In this document: in pieces, positions 15,900 to 23,117 of the stretch
How positions within the stretch are numbered: the first letter of the stretch is position 1
Layout: every line of letters begins with the position of its first letter
DNA from: an uncultured Roseateles sp.
GTDB taxonomy: Bacteria; Pseudomonadota; Gammaproteobacteria; Burkholderiales; Burkholderiaceae
Assembly (NCBI GenBank): GCA_946480605.1
Contig: CAMLKW010000017.1
Span: 1 to 37,407 of the forward strand
DNA length: 37,407 nucleotides
Direction of reading: 5' to 3'
Program-made: the position numbers and the translations under genes
The notes under the pieces: model-generated
What the model was told of the DNA's origin: nothing
Databases searched by the model: none
What the model saw: the letters and a program-made list of their open reading frames with translations, nothing else

Positions 15900-16877
15900 A
15901 TGAATGCATCCACCCGCCTGCTCCTCGTCCCCGTTCTCAGCCTGGCCTCGGCCACCGTGCTGGTGGCCCAGCCGCCGGCCGGCGACGTGCAGCGCCGCCA
16001 GCTCAGCATCGAGGTGCTGGTGCAGGGCGAGGAGTCCTGGCAGCACAACGGCAGCTGGGAGAAAGGGCAGATCCGCCAGCGCTTCGCCGTGACGACCACG
16101 CTGCACTCGGACGGCGGCCGCAGCGCGGTCAATCCGCTGGACCCGCGCTCCACCGAGGCCGCTCAGCAGCGTGGCCAGGCCGTGCGCGACGCCGCCGCCG
16201 CGGCCCAGCGCCGCCAGGCCCTGGACGCCGGCATCCGGATGCCCAGCGCCGAGGCGCAGCAGCAGATGAATGCCGCCATCGCCCGCGCGTACCAGAAGTG
16301 CGCGGGCAACGAGGCCTGCATCCGCGACGCGGTGATGGCCGCCGCGCCGCAGCTGATGGTGCCGCCGCCCGGCATCGGCATGGTGCCGGGCGTCGAGCTG
16401 TCGGCGCCGGCCGGCGTGGCCGAGGCGGACGAGATCTACCAGCCCTGGCTCGTCGAAGACGGCTGCCCCGGCAGCTTCACCGCCCATCGCGACGACGCCA
16501 GCCAGGGCCAGCTGGCCGATGTCGGCGCGCCGCGGGCGCGTCAGGCGCGCGTGCAGCTCGACGAGGGCGGCGCCCGCGCGGGCCTGTGCAGCGGCTATGC
16601 GATGACCTTGGTGGACACCCGTGCGCAGCGGCTGTTCCTGGAGCGCTTTGCCATGCCTGCGTTGCGGGCGCGGCGCACGTCCACCGGCGTGCAGGGCGAA
16701 CAGACGGTGGAGGCCATGCCGCCCGAGATCCGCCAGTGGGTGAACGCGCAGCTGCGCGGCCTGCCCCTGTCGGGCCAGCGCAGCGCCACGCTGGACCTGA
16801 CCCAGCCCATCGTCGTGGCGCCCACGAAGAACTACACCGGTCGCGCCACCGTCACGCTGAAGTGGCGCTTCGCCTGA
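15900..16877 (+). CDS. secreted protein of unknown function
   Basis: 325 residues from the ATG at 15900 (MNASTRLLLVPVLSLASATVLVA); an in-frame ATG at 15885 is an alternative. The N-terminus is a Sec signal peptide with a likely cut after about residue 23 (VLVAQ). The mature part is soluble. An early strand-rich segment (RRQLSIEVLVQGEESWQHNGSWEKG) is followed by an Ala/Arg/Gln-rich helix (residues about 85-125). A region with paired cysteines (YQKCAGNEACIRDAV, then GCPGSF and GLCSGY) follows and suggests disulfides and periplasmic location. The C-terminus (NYTGRATVTLKWRFA) is beta-like and ends in aromatic Phe-Ala. I do not recognise a family. A PEP-CTERM gene follows after 45 nt. Confidence 0.7.
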   Translation: MNASTRLLLVPVLSLASATVLVAQPPAGDVQRRQLSIEVLVQGEESWQHNGSWEKGQIRQRFAVTTTLHSDGGRSAVNPLDPRSTEAAQQRGQAVRDAAAAAQRRQALDAGIRMPSAEAQQQMNAAIARAYQKCAGNEACIRDAVMAAAPQLMVPPPGIGMVPGVELSAPAGVAEADEIYQPWLVEDGCPGSFTAHRDDASQGQLADVGAPRARQARVQLDEGGARAGLCSGYAMTLVDTRAQRLFLERFAMPALRARRTSTGVQGEQTVEAMPPEIRQWVNAQLRGLPLSGQRSATLDLTQPIVVAPTKNYTGRATVTLKWRFA

Positions 16878-16922
16878 CGCGCCGCCCCCCCTCCAACCCT
16901 TTCCCACTCCCACCCTCGCACC

Positions 16923-17582
16923 ATGAAGAAGACATCCGCCCTCGCCCTCGCCACCCTGCTGCTGTCCGCCGCCGCACAGGCCGCCACCAGCAGCTTCGAC
17001 CACGACATGGAGGGCTGGACCGCCGTGGGCGACAGCGAGGGCCCGCTGCGCTGGTCGGCCGCCGGCGGCAAGCCGGGTGGCCACGTGCTGATCGACGACC
17101 AGACGCTGGGCGGCATCACCTACTTCGTGGCGCCCCAGGCTTTCCTGGGCGATCAGTCGGCCGCGTTCGGCACGCTGCTCAGCTTCGACCTGATGCAGAC
17201 CTACAGCGGCCGGCCCAACCAGGTGAACCACCCCGACGTGATGTTGCAGGGTGCAGGCCTGACGCTGGTCTACGACACCGCCACCAACCCGGCCAACGGC
17301 TCCTGGTCGTCCTATGCCGTGCCGCTGCAGGCCGGCGGCTGGCGGCTGAATTCGCTGACCGGCGCGCTGGCCAGCGACGCCCAGGTGCGCTCCGTGCTGT
17401 CGCAGCTGACGGCGCTGAAGATCCGCGCCGAGTTCCAGTCGGGCAGCGACGTCGGCCACCTGGACAACGTCAGCATGGTGCCGGAGCCCACGTCCACGGC
17501 ACTGTTCGGCGCCGGGCTGCTGGCGATGCTGGGCTGGCTGCAACGGCGCCGCGGCGGCCGTTCGGCCGACGCCGCGGCCTGA
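16923..17582 (+). CDS. PEP-CTERM sorting-domain protein with laminin-B-like domain
   Basis: 219 residues. The signal peptide MKKTSALALATLLLSAAAQA is followed by a beta-rich domain. It starts SSFDHDMEGWTAVGD and contains AFLGDQSAAFGTLLSFDL and GHLDNVSMVPEP, a pattern like laminin-B/IV domains of bacterial surface proteins. The C-terminus has the tripartite PEP-CTERM signal: VPEPTST (about 190), a hydrophobic helix (ALFGAGLLAMLGWL) and a basic tail (QRRRGG). Such proteins are recognised by an exosortase (EpsH/XrtA type) and usually released or linked to exopolysaccharide. No exosortase gene is in this window. The ligand is unknown. The next gene begins 83 nt downstream with its own strong ribosome-binding site. 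Confidence 0.88.
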   Translation: MKKTSALALATLLLSAAAQAATSSFDHDMEGWTAVGDSEGPLRWSAAGGKPGGHVLIDDQTLGGITYFVAPQAFLGDQSAAFGTLLSFDLMQTYSGRPNQVNHPDVMLQGAGLTLVYDTATNPANGSWSSYAVPLQAGGWRLNSLTGALASDAQVRSVLSQLTALKIRAEFQSGSDVGHLDNVSMVPEPTSTALFGAGLLAMLGWLQRRRGGRSADAAA

Positions 17583-17665
17583 GGGCCGGCGGCGCAACGG
17601 CTGACCTTCGGCAGGGGTTTGGCCGGGGCCGGATACTCGCCGGCCTCACCAAGGAGACCTTGCCC

Positions 17666-18433
17666 ATGAAGAACTGGTTCATCGCCTCGCTCGGCCTTGC
17701 CGCCGCCCTCAGCGCCCAGGCCCAGGCCGTCGACCCGCTGAAGGCCGCCGTCGCGGCCGAGCATCGCGCGGTCGGCAACGTTGCCCGCGACGTCTGGCGC
17801 CACCCCTACGAGACGCTGTCCTTCTTTGGCATCAAGCCCACCGACACCGTGGTGGAACTGGCGCCGGGCGGCGGCTGGTACACCGAGATCCTGGCGCCCT
17901 ATCTGCGCGACAAGGGCCAGCTCTACGCGGCCGCCGGCAGCAGCGCGCGCTTCAAGGCCAAGATGGATTCGATGGGGATCTACGGCAAGGTCACCATCAC
18001 CGCCTTCGACCCGGCCAAGGGGCAGCTGGACATCGCCCCGCCGGGCAGCGCCGATGCGGTGCTGACCTTCCGCAACGTCCACAACTGGATGAGCAGCGGC
18101 TCGGCCCAGGCCGTGTTCGATGCCGCCTTCAAGGCGCTGAAGCCCGGTGGCGTGCTGGGTGTGGAGGAGCACCGCCTGCCCGCGTCGCGCCCCCAGGACC
18201 CCAAGGCAGCGTCCGGCTACGTGCAGGAGGCCGTGGTCATCAAGTTCGCCGAAGCCGCCGGTTTCAAGCTGGCGGGCAAGAGCGAGGTCAATGCCAACCC
18301 CAGGGACACGGCCGACCATCCCGAAGGCGTCTGGACCCTGCCGCCGACCTACGCGCTCAAGGACAAGGACCGCGCCAAGTACCAGGCCATCGGCGAGAGC
18401 GACCGCATGACGCTGAAGTTCGTCAAGCCTTGA
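17666..18433 (+). CDS. exported class I SAM-methyltransferase-like protein
   Basis: 255 residues from the ATG at 17666, preceded by AAGGAGA (17651-17657). The N-terminus MKNWFIASLGLAAALSAQAQA is a clear Sec signal peptide. The remainder is a Rossmann methyltransferase fold: motif I VVELAPGGGWYTEILAPYL (about 62-80), a motif II-like segment, AVLTFRNVHNWM at the motif IV position, and LKPGGVLGVEEHRLP as motif V. This matches a family of predicted exported methyltransferases in proteobacteria (COG4798-like). Because S-adenosylmethionine is cytoplasmic, the exported form is puzzling and its substrate is unknown. It stands alone, with a dispersed repeat after its stop. Confidence 0.82.
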   Translation: MKNWFIASLGLAAALSAQAQAVDPLKAAVAAEHRAVGNVARDVWRHPYETLSFFGIKPTDTVVELAPGGGWYTEILAPYLRDKGQLYAAAGSSARFKAKMDSMGIYGKVTITAFDPAKGQLDIAPPGSADAVLTFRNVHNWMSSGSAQAVFDAAFKALKPGGVLGVEEHRLPASRPQDPKAASGYVQEAVVIKFAEAAGFKLAGKSEVNANPRDTADHPEGVWTLPPTYALKDKDRAKYQAIGESDRMTLKFVKP

Positions 18434-18435
18434 TG

Positions 18436-18502
18436 AGGGCCGAGCGCGGGGCCGCTCCCGAGCCGGCCCGCGTCCCCTGGGGGGACCGCACGGTGTACCG
18501 GG
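18436..18502 (-). repeat. dispersed hairpin repeat, copy R2 (short form)
   Basis: GGGCCGAGCGCGGGGCCGCT followed by CCCGAGCCGGCCCGC matches the tail of copy R1 at 6028-6065. It passes directly to a GTCCCC/GGGGAC clamp (18473-18485). The GCGATG hairpin is absent. It fills the spacer between the methyltransferase and the DUF2520 gene. Confidence 0.65.
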
Positions 18503-18518
18503 CGTGCGAGGGATCGAC

Positions 18519-19322
18519 ATGATCCAGCATGCGGTGATCGGCTTCGGCCGGCTGGCCCAGGCCCTGGTGCCTGCGCTGCGTGCGGCGGGCGAGCGTGTCA
18601 TCGTCGGCCGCCGCACGCCGGGCGACGGCGAGTTCACGCCCGCCGCTGCCGCGGCCCGGGCCGACTGGGTCTGGCTGACCGTGCCCGACGACCACGTCGC
18701 CGCCACGGCCGCCGCACTGCCGTGGCGGCCAGGACAGTTGGCCCTGCACTGCAGCGGCGCGACGCCGCTGGCCGCGCTGGCCGCCGCGCCGGCCGCGGCG
18801 GGTTTTCATCCACTGAAGCTGCTGGCGGGCGACGCCGGCCTGGCGGGTGCGCACGTGGGCATCGAGGCCGACGCGGCCCAGCTCCCCGCGTTGCAGGCGC
18901 TGGCGCTGCGGCTGGCGCTGTTGCCGTTGGCGCTGCCGTCGCCGATGTCCTCCCAGGCCCGCGCGGCCTATCACGCGGCGGCCAACCTGGCCGCCAGCGG
19001 CGTGCTGGCGGTGCTGGCCGAGGCGCAATCGCTGTGGGCCGCAGCCGGCCTGGCGGGCGATGCGCTGCCCGCGCTGCTGCCGCTGACCCGCGGCGCGCTG
19101 GACACGGCCGCCGCGCGTGGCCTGGCCGGCGCCGTGTCCGGCCCCGTCGCCCGCGGCGATGTCGGCGTGCTGGCCCGGCATCTGGACGCGCTGTCCGGCG
19201 CCGGGCTGGAGGCCGACCTGCTGCTGGCGCTGGGCCGCCGCCAACTGGCGCTGGCCGAGGCCGCGGGGCGGCTGGACGTGGCACAGGTCACGGTGCTGCG
19301 TGCGCTGCTGGCGCCGCGTTGA
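18519..19322 (+). CDS. Rossmann-fold and DUF2520 domain protein
   Basis: 267 residues from the ATG at 18519; a GTG at 18504 lies in the repeat and is less likely. The N-terminal NAD(P)-binding fold starts MIQHAVIGFGRLAQALVPAL, with the glycine motif GFGRLA, then VIVGRRTPGDG and DWVWLTVPDDHVAATAAAL. The C-terminal half is the all-helical DUF2520 domain (QARAAYHAAANLAASGVLAVL and GALDTAAARGLAGAVSGPVARGD). The fold is that of 6-phosphogluconate or F420-dependent NADP reductases, but the family's reaction is not established to my knowledge. It is preceded by repeat copy R2 and followed by a 138-nt spacer before cheZ, in which I see only GC-rich dyads around 19369-19402. Confidence 0.85.
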   Translation: MIQHAVIGFGRLAQALVPALRAAGERVIVGRRTPGDGEFTPAAAAARADWVWLTVPDDHVAATAAALPWRPGQLALHCSGATPLAALAAAPAAAGFHPLKLLAGDAGLAGAHVGIEADAAQLPALQALALRLALLPLALPSPMSSQARAAYHAAANLAASGVLAVLAEAQSLWAAAGLAGDALPALLPLTRGALDTAAARGLAGAVSGPVARGDVGVLARHLDALSGAGLEADLLLALGRRQLALAEAAGRLDVAQVTVLRALLAPR

Positions 19323-19460
19323 CGGGCATCCGGCGCGCTGTCGGGCTTGGCGTGACATAGGCCTCGCGCCGGCCTGCCGGCGGCACGCGCGCCGCCGGCA
19401 TGGCCTCCTAAACTGCTGCCCAGCCGGCGACGGCGCCAGCCGCAGTTCAAGGGAGTTCGA

Positions 19461-20015
19461 ATGTCAGACGCGTCAATCCAGACCCAGATCAAGGCCGACG
19501 CAGCCCAGGTGTTGAAGGGCGTTGCCGAAGAGCTGCCTGACGCGCGCGAGCGCCTGGCCTATGTGCGCAGCATGACCGAGCAGGCCGCCACCAAGGTGCT
19601 GAACCTGGTCGAGGCCGCGCAGGAGGACGCCGAGGCCGTGCGCAAGAAGGGCCGCGAGCTGTCCGACGCGCTGAACCGCCTGGCGCTGTCCAGCAACATC
19701 AGCCAGGAGCGCGCCCGCGCGCTGATGAAGCTGTGCGCCGCCTATGCAGCCGACGCCGCCAGCTTTGCGGCGCGCGAGAAGTCGCTGCACACCGAGATCA
19801 TGATGTCGCAGGACTTCCAGGATCTCTCCGGCCAGGTCATCAACAAGGTCAGCAAGATGATGGAGCGCGCCGAGCCGCCGCTCAACGACTTGATCGCGTC
19901 GTTGCCTGTGGCGGCCGAGGCCGCGGTCCCCGCGGAGCTGACCGGTGTGCAGACGCCCGACAAGGCGCTCAAGCAGGATGACGTGGACGACCTGCTGGCG
20001 TCCCTGGGCTTCTAA
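19461..20015 (+). CDS. cheZ: chemotaxis protein CheZ (CheY-P phosphatase)
   Basis: 184 residues with a strong ribosome-binding site, AAGGGAG, 5 nt before the ATG. The protein is almost entirely helical. RLAYVRSMTEQAATKVLNLVEAA (31-53) is the start of the long hairpin. The catalytic segment MSQDFQDLSGQVINKVSKMM (115-134) matches the conserved QDFQDLTGQ of CheZ. The C-terminus DKALKQDDVDDLLASLGF is the amphipathic CheY-binding helix, joined by a flexible Ala/Pro linker. CheZ dephosphorylates CheY-P to end the tumbling signal. It is somewhat shorter than E. coli CheZ (214 residues). No cheY or other che operon gene is adjacent, although the window holds two chemoreceptors. Confidence 0.9.
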   Translation: MSDASIQTQIKADAAQVLKGVAEELPDARERLAYVRSMTEQAATKVLNLVEAAQEDAEAVRKKGRELSDALNRLALSSNISQERARALMKLCAAYAADAASFAAREKSLHTEIMMSQDFQDLSGQVINKVSKMMERAEPPLNDLIASLPVAAEAAVPAELTGVQTPDKALKQDDVDDLLASLGF

Positions 20016-20119
20016 ACCATCACTTCAGTGACGGTGCAGGCCGGGTCGAGCGCTGGGCAGCTCCCTCGGAGGACAGGCCAGACGCACCGCGTTCCGCGGC
20101 GCGCGGCGGGACGGGGGGC

Positions 20120-20938
20120 TCAGCCCCAGCCCGCCGGGTCCAGCCGGTAGTAGCCGCGCAGCTCGGCATACAGCGCCGGATGCCCCGCGGCCAGCTCCAG
20201 CGGCCGCTCGAAGAACAGCTCGCTGACGACGGCGAAGAACTCCGCCGGGTCGGTGGCGCCGTAGGCGTCGATCAAGCCAGGCTCGCCGCGCGCGAGCCGC
20301 CAGCGCAGCGCATCGAACTCGTTCTGCATCACCGTGGACCAGCGCCGGTAGGCCTCGGCCGTGGGCAGTGCGGGCGCGCCGTTGGCCGGGCCGCCTGCCT
20401 GGTCCAGCTGGTGTGCGAACTCGTGGATGACCACGTTGTGCCCGTCGCCCGGCGTGGCCGCGCCGCGCTTCACCTCGTCCCAGGCCAGCAACACCTGGCC
20501 CTGGCTCCAGCTCTCGCCGGCCAGCACGCGGCGCTGGTCCGACTGCACGCCGCCTTCCGTGACGGGGCGGTCCACGACGAAGGCCGTGGGGTACAGCAGC
20601 ACCTGGCGCAGCTCCGGGTAGAGGCCGCGCGCCGCACCCAGCAGCGGCAGGCAGGCCAGCGCGGCGATGGTCACGCGCATCTCGTCGGTGACCTTGAGGC
20701 CGCGGCAGCCGAGGATGGGCTTCTCGGCCAGGAAGACCTGCATCAGCCCCTTGAGCCGCAGTTGCTGGCGCGCCGGCAGCCGGGCCACCAGCGGCACGTG
20801 GCGGCGCAGCAGCCGCCGCCACGCGGCCGGGAAAGGCTGGCCCGCGATGCGCTCGCGGCGGTGGCGCACCCACAGCGGCCACAGTGCGATGGCGGTGGCG
20901 GCAAGCAGGGCGAGGAGGAAGGCGGTCAGCAACGGCAT
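20120..20938 (-). CDS. mtfA: M90-family zinc peptidase, MtfA-like
   Basis: 272 residues from the ATG at 20938 (MPLLTAFLLALLAATAIALW); a TTG 9 nt upstream also opens the frame. Unlike E. coli MtfA it begins with a hydrophobic segment, so it is probably anchored in the inner membrane, followed by a basic stretch (RHRRER). The zinc site is HEFAHQLD in the middle of the protein, with a downstream Glu candidate in PAEFFAVVSELFFERP. QVFLAEKPILGCRGLKVTDEMRV and YPTAFVV match the family. In E. coli MtfA binds the Mlc repressor and is a Mlc-responsive peptidase; a role in sugar uptake here is only inferred. It is convergent with cheZ and divergent from the MFS gene. Confidence 0.88.
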   Translation of the reverse strand: MPLLTAFLLALLAATAIALWPLWVRHRRERIAGQPFPAAWRRLLRRHVPLVARLPARQQLRLKGLMQVFLAEKPILGCRGLKVTDEMRVTIAALACLPLLGAARGLYPELRQVLLYPTAFVVDRPVTEGGVQSDQRRVLAGESWSQGQVLLAWDEVKRGAATPGDGHNVVIHEFAHQLDQAGGPANGAPALPTAEAYRRWSTVMQNEFDALRWRLARGEPGLIDAYGATDPAEFFAVVSELFFERPLELAAGHPALYAELRGYYRLDPAGWG

Positions 20939-21021
20939 GGTCAGCAACTGGGGCCGGTGCTTAGCCTTTGCAAGCGGGGAATGCCACGGGCGAGGCCGGC
21001 CGCAAGCCGTTAGGCTGGCGC

Positions 21022-22185
21022 ATGTCCACCGAATCCAGACTGCAAGCCTGGCAGGTGCTGCTGGGCGGCATCTGCGCGCTGGTGCTGACCATCGGCCTGG
21101 CGCGCTTCGCCTACACGCCGCTGCTGCCCCAGATGCAGGCCCAGGCCGGCCTGGGCGTGGCCGGCGGCGGCCTGCTGGCGGCCATCAACTACGCCGGCTA
21201 CATGAGCGGCGCGCTGCTGGCCGCGTGGATAGAGAGCCCGGTCTGGCGCCAGCGCCTCTACAGCTGGGGCCTGCCGCTGGCGCTGCTGGTCACGGCGCTG
21301 ATGGGCTGGAGCACGTCCTTCGGCCTGTGGGCCGCGTCGCGCTACCTGGGCGGCCTGTGCGGCGCTGCCGGCATGCTGCTGGGCTCGGGGCTGGTGCAGG
21401 GCTGGCTGATCCGCTCGGGGCGCCGGCCGGAGCTGGGCCTCTACTTCATCGGCCTGGGTCTGGGCGTGGCCGTGTCGGCCCTGGGCGCCATGGGCATGAC
21501 CGCGCTGGACCTCGGCTGGGCCGCGCAATGGCAGGGTTTCGCAGTGCTGGGGCTGGCCTTCCTCGTTCCGGCCTGGGTCTGGCGCCCGCCGGTACCGCCG
21601 CCTTCTGCAAAGGCCGCTTCGGGCGAAGCGCCGAGCCGGCGCTGGATGGCGCTGATGGTGGCGGCCTATTTCTGCGCGGGCTGGGGCTTCGTCATCAACG
21701 CGACCTTCACGGTGGCCATCGTCGAGGGGCAGCCGCTGCTGGCCGGGCAGGGGCCCTGGGCCTGGCTGCTGGTGGGGCTGGCGGCCACGCCTGCCGTGTT
21801 CGTCTGGGACCGCATTGCGCGCCGGCTGGGCGACGTGGGCGCGCTGCTGCTGGCCTTCGGCCTGCAGATCGTGGGCGTGCTGCTGCCGGCGCTGTCCGTC
21901 GGACTGGCGGCGGCCCTGCTGGGCGCGCTGCTGTATGGCGCCACCTTCATCGGCATCGTCAGCCTGACGCTGGCGCTGGTGGGCCGGCGCTCGCCCGCCA
22001 ACCCGGGCAAGGCCATGGCGCGGCTGACGCTGAGCTATGGCGCGGCGCAGATCAGCGCGCCGGCGCTGACCGGCCGCATGGTGGAGGCCAGTGGCAGCTT
22101 CGAGGCTGCGCTGTGGCTGACGGCCGCCGTGATGGCGGCGGGCATGCTGGCGCTGGTGGCGGTGCTGCGCGAGCCGCGTGGCTGA
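21022..22185 (+). CDS. YbfB/YjiJ-family MFS transporter
   Basis: 387 residues from the ATG at 21022 (MSTESRLQAWQVLLGGICAL). TAGGCT lies 5 nt before the ATG and there is no ribosome-binding site, so a leaderless message is possible. About 12 hydrophobic segments are visible. The N-terminal motif LARFAYTPLLPQMQAQAGL followed by AAINYAGYMSGALLAAW is typical of the YbfB/YjiJ (MFS_4) family, whose substrates are mostly unknown. A cytoplasmic loop at about residues 190-208 (PPVPPPSAKAASGEAPSRR) separates two six-helix bundles. Its TGA abuts the TCA of the convergent lipoprotein gene (TGATCA). Confidence 0.88.
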   Translation: MSTESRLQAWQVLLGGICALVLTIGLARFAYTPLLPQMQAQAGLGVAGGGLLAAINYAGYMSGALLAAWIESPVWRQRLYSWGLPLALLVTALMGWSTSFGLWAASRYLGGLCGAAGMLLGSGLVQGWLIRSGRRPELGLYFIGLGLGVAVSALGAMGMTALDLGWAAQWQGFAVLGLAFLVPAWVWRPPVPPPSAKAASGEAPSRRWMALMVAAYFCAGWGFVINATFTVAIVEGQPLLAGQGPWAWLLVGLAATPAVFVWDRIARRLGDVGALLLAFGLQIVGVLLPALSVGLAAALLGALLYGATFIGIVSLTLALVGRRSPANPGKAMARLTLSYGAAQISAPALTGRMVEASGSFEAALWLTAAVMAAGMLALVAVLREPRG

Positions 22186-22422
22186 TCAGGAGCCCGCGTC
22201 GCGCGTGGCGGCGCCGGGCCGGAGGTTCTCGCCCATGGCCTCGACCGAGCGGCGCTCGGCCTCGCGCTGCGCCGCGGAGCGGCAGCGCGTGGTGGGCAGG
22301 TTGCTGCCGATGCGCACCTCGCGGTCGCAGCTGATCTGGTCCGCCGCCAGCGGCGCGCCGGGCGGCGGCGCGGCGGCGCAGGCCGCGAGCGCGAGGGGCA
22401 TCAGGAGCAGCAGTCGGTTCAT
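22186..22422 (-). CDS. small lipoprotein, paralogue A
   Basis: 78 residues from the ATG at 22422. The signal MNRLLLLMPLALAAC has a lipobox (ALAAC) with Cys15 as the lipidation site; the next residue is Ala, which favours outer-membrane sorting. The mature part contains a second cysteine pair (SCDREVRIGSNLPTTRC) and the helical segment RCRSAAQREAERRSVEAMGE. That segment is clearly related to the lipoprotein at 22720-22974 (CDKEQATGSKFIAVRCRSAADREYDRR in pieces). Function unknown. An upstream in-frame start at 22488 would place a long non-signal tail before the lipobox and is rejected. Confidence 0.75.
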   Translation of the reverse strand: MNRLLLLMPLALAACAAAPPPGAPLAADQISCDREVRIGSNLPTTRCRSAAQREAERRSVEAMGENLRPGAATRDAGS

Positions 22423-22557
22423 GGCGGATGCGGGTCGTGCGGAGTGCGCAGGATAGCCGGCCGGCGGGCGAGTAACTCTGTGTGACACCGGTCATCCCGC
22501 AGCGCCGCCGGCCAGTTGGAGGCGGGCGGTCGCGCTGATGCGGCCGGGAGTGACCCC

Positions 22558-22719
22558 ATGAAACGAATGGCTCTGGCCTGCGTGCTGATTTCCACCGCCC
22601 TGCTGTCGGGCTGCATCATCGTGCCGGCGCGTGGCGGCCACCATCATCACCGCTACAGCGACGGCCATCACCCGGGCCAGGTCTACGGCCCGGCCTACGG
22701 CCAGCCGGGGCGGCGCTGA
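22558..22719 (+). CDS. very small histidine-rich lipoprotein
   Basis: 53 residues from the ATG at 22558. MKRMALACVLISTALLSGC is a lipoprotein signal with lipobox LSGC (Cys19). The mature tail of 34 residues holds six or more histidines (GGHHHHRYSDGHH) and several Tyr/Gly/Pro. A histidine cluster suggests metal binding, but this is inference. It sits between two paralogous minus-strand lipoproteins, and its stop abuts the stop of the second (TGATCA at 22717-22722). Confidence 0.65.
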   Translation: MKRMALACVLISTALLSGCIIVPARGGHHHHRYSDGHHPGQVYGPAYGQPGRR

Positions 22720-22974
22720 TCAGCGGCCGGGCTTTTCGTTCGACCGTGTGCGCCGCACGGCTTCGGACAAGGCCTCCACGTCGCGCCGGTCGTACTCGCG
22801 GTCGGCCGCGGAGCGGCAGCGTACCGCGATGAACTTGCTGCCTGTGGCCTGCTCCTTGTCGCAGACCCGGCCGGTATCGGCCGAGGCCAGCTGGGTGGGC
22901 GGCTGTTCGGGGGCGGTTCCGGCACAGCCGCCGAGTGCGGCCGCCAGCAGGAGCAGGGGAGGGAGGCGTTTCAT
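22720..22974 (-). CDS. small lipoprotein, paralogue B
   Basis: 84 residues from the ATG at 22974 (MKRLPPLLLLAAALGGC), with lipobox ALGGC. The mature part has the same pattern as the lipoprotein at 22186-22422: a cysteine followed by D(K/R)E, GS(K/N), then RCRSAA(D/Q)RE, RR and VEA. Two conserved cysteines per protein suggest one disulfide. The shared core of about 40 residues indicates a local duplication with the His-rich lipoprotein between the copies. No named family is recognised. An upstream start at 22986 adds only four residues. Confidence 0.75.
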   Translation of the reverse strand: MKRLPPLLLLAAALGGCAGTAPEQPPTQLASADTGRVCDKEQATGSKFIAVRCRSAADREYDRRDVEALSEAVRRTRSNEKPGR

Positions 22975-23117
22975 CCGTGGACCCAATCAAGAACGGACGG
23001 CGTTTGCCGGGCTTGGCGCGCCGTTCGGAAGGCCCGGAGGATAGAGGCTGCTGACGCCACCGTCATGTGCCATGAGCCATGCTCCTCGCGCGCCGGCCGA
23101 GACGGCCCTGCCGGCTT

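Noticed and set aside
13141..15903. 920-codon plus-strand open frame
   Set aside because: It is antisense to the kinase and response-regulator genes, with His/Gln/Arg-rich low-complexity composition typical of shadows in GC-rich DNA.
18504..18518. GTG start for the DUF2520 protein
   Set aside because: It lies in repeat R2; the Rossmann strand begins directly at the ATG at 18519.
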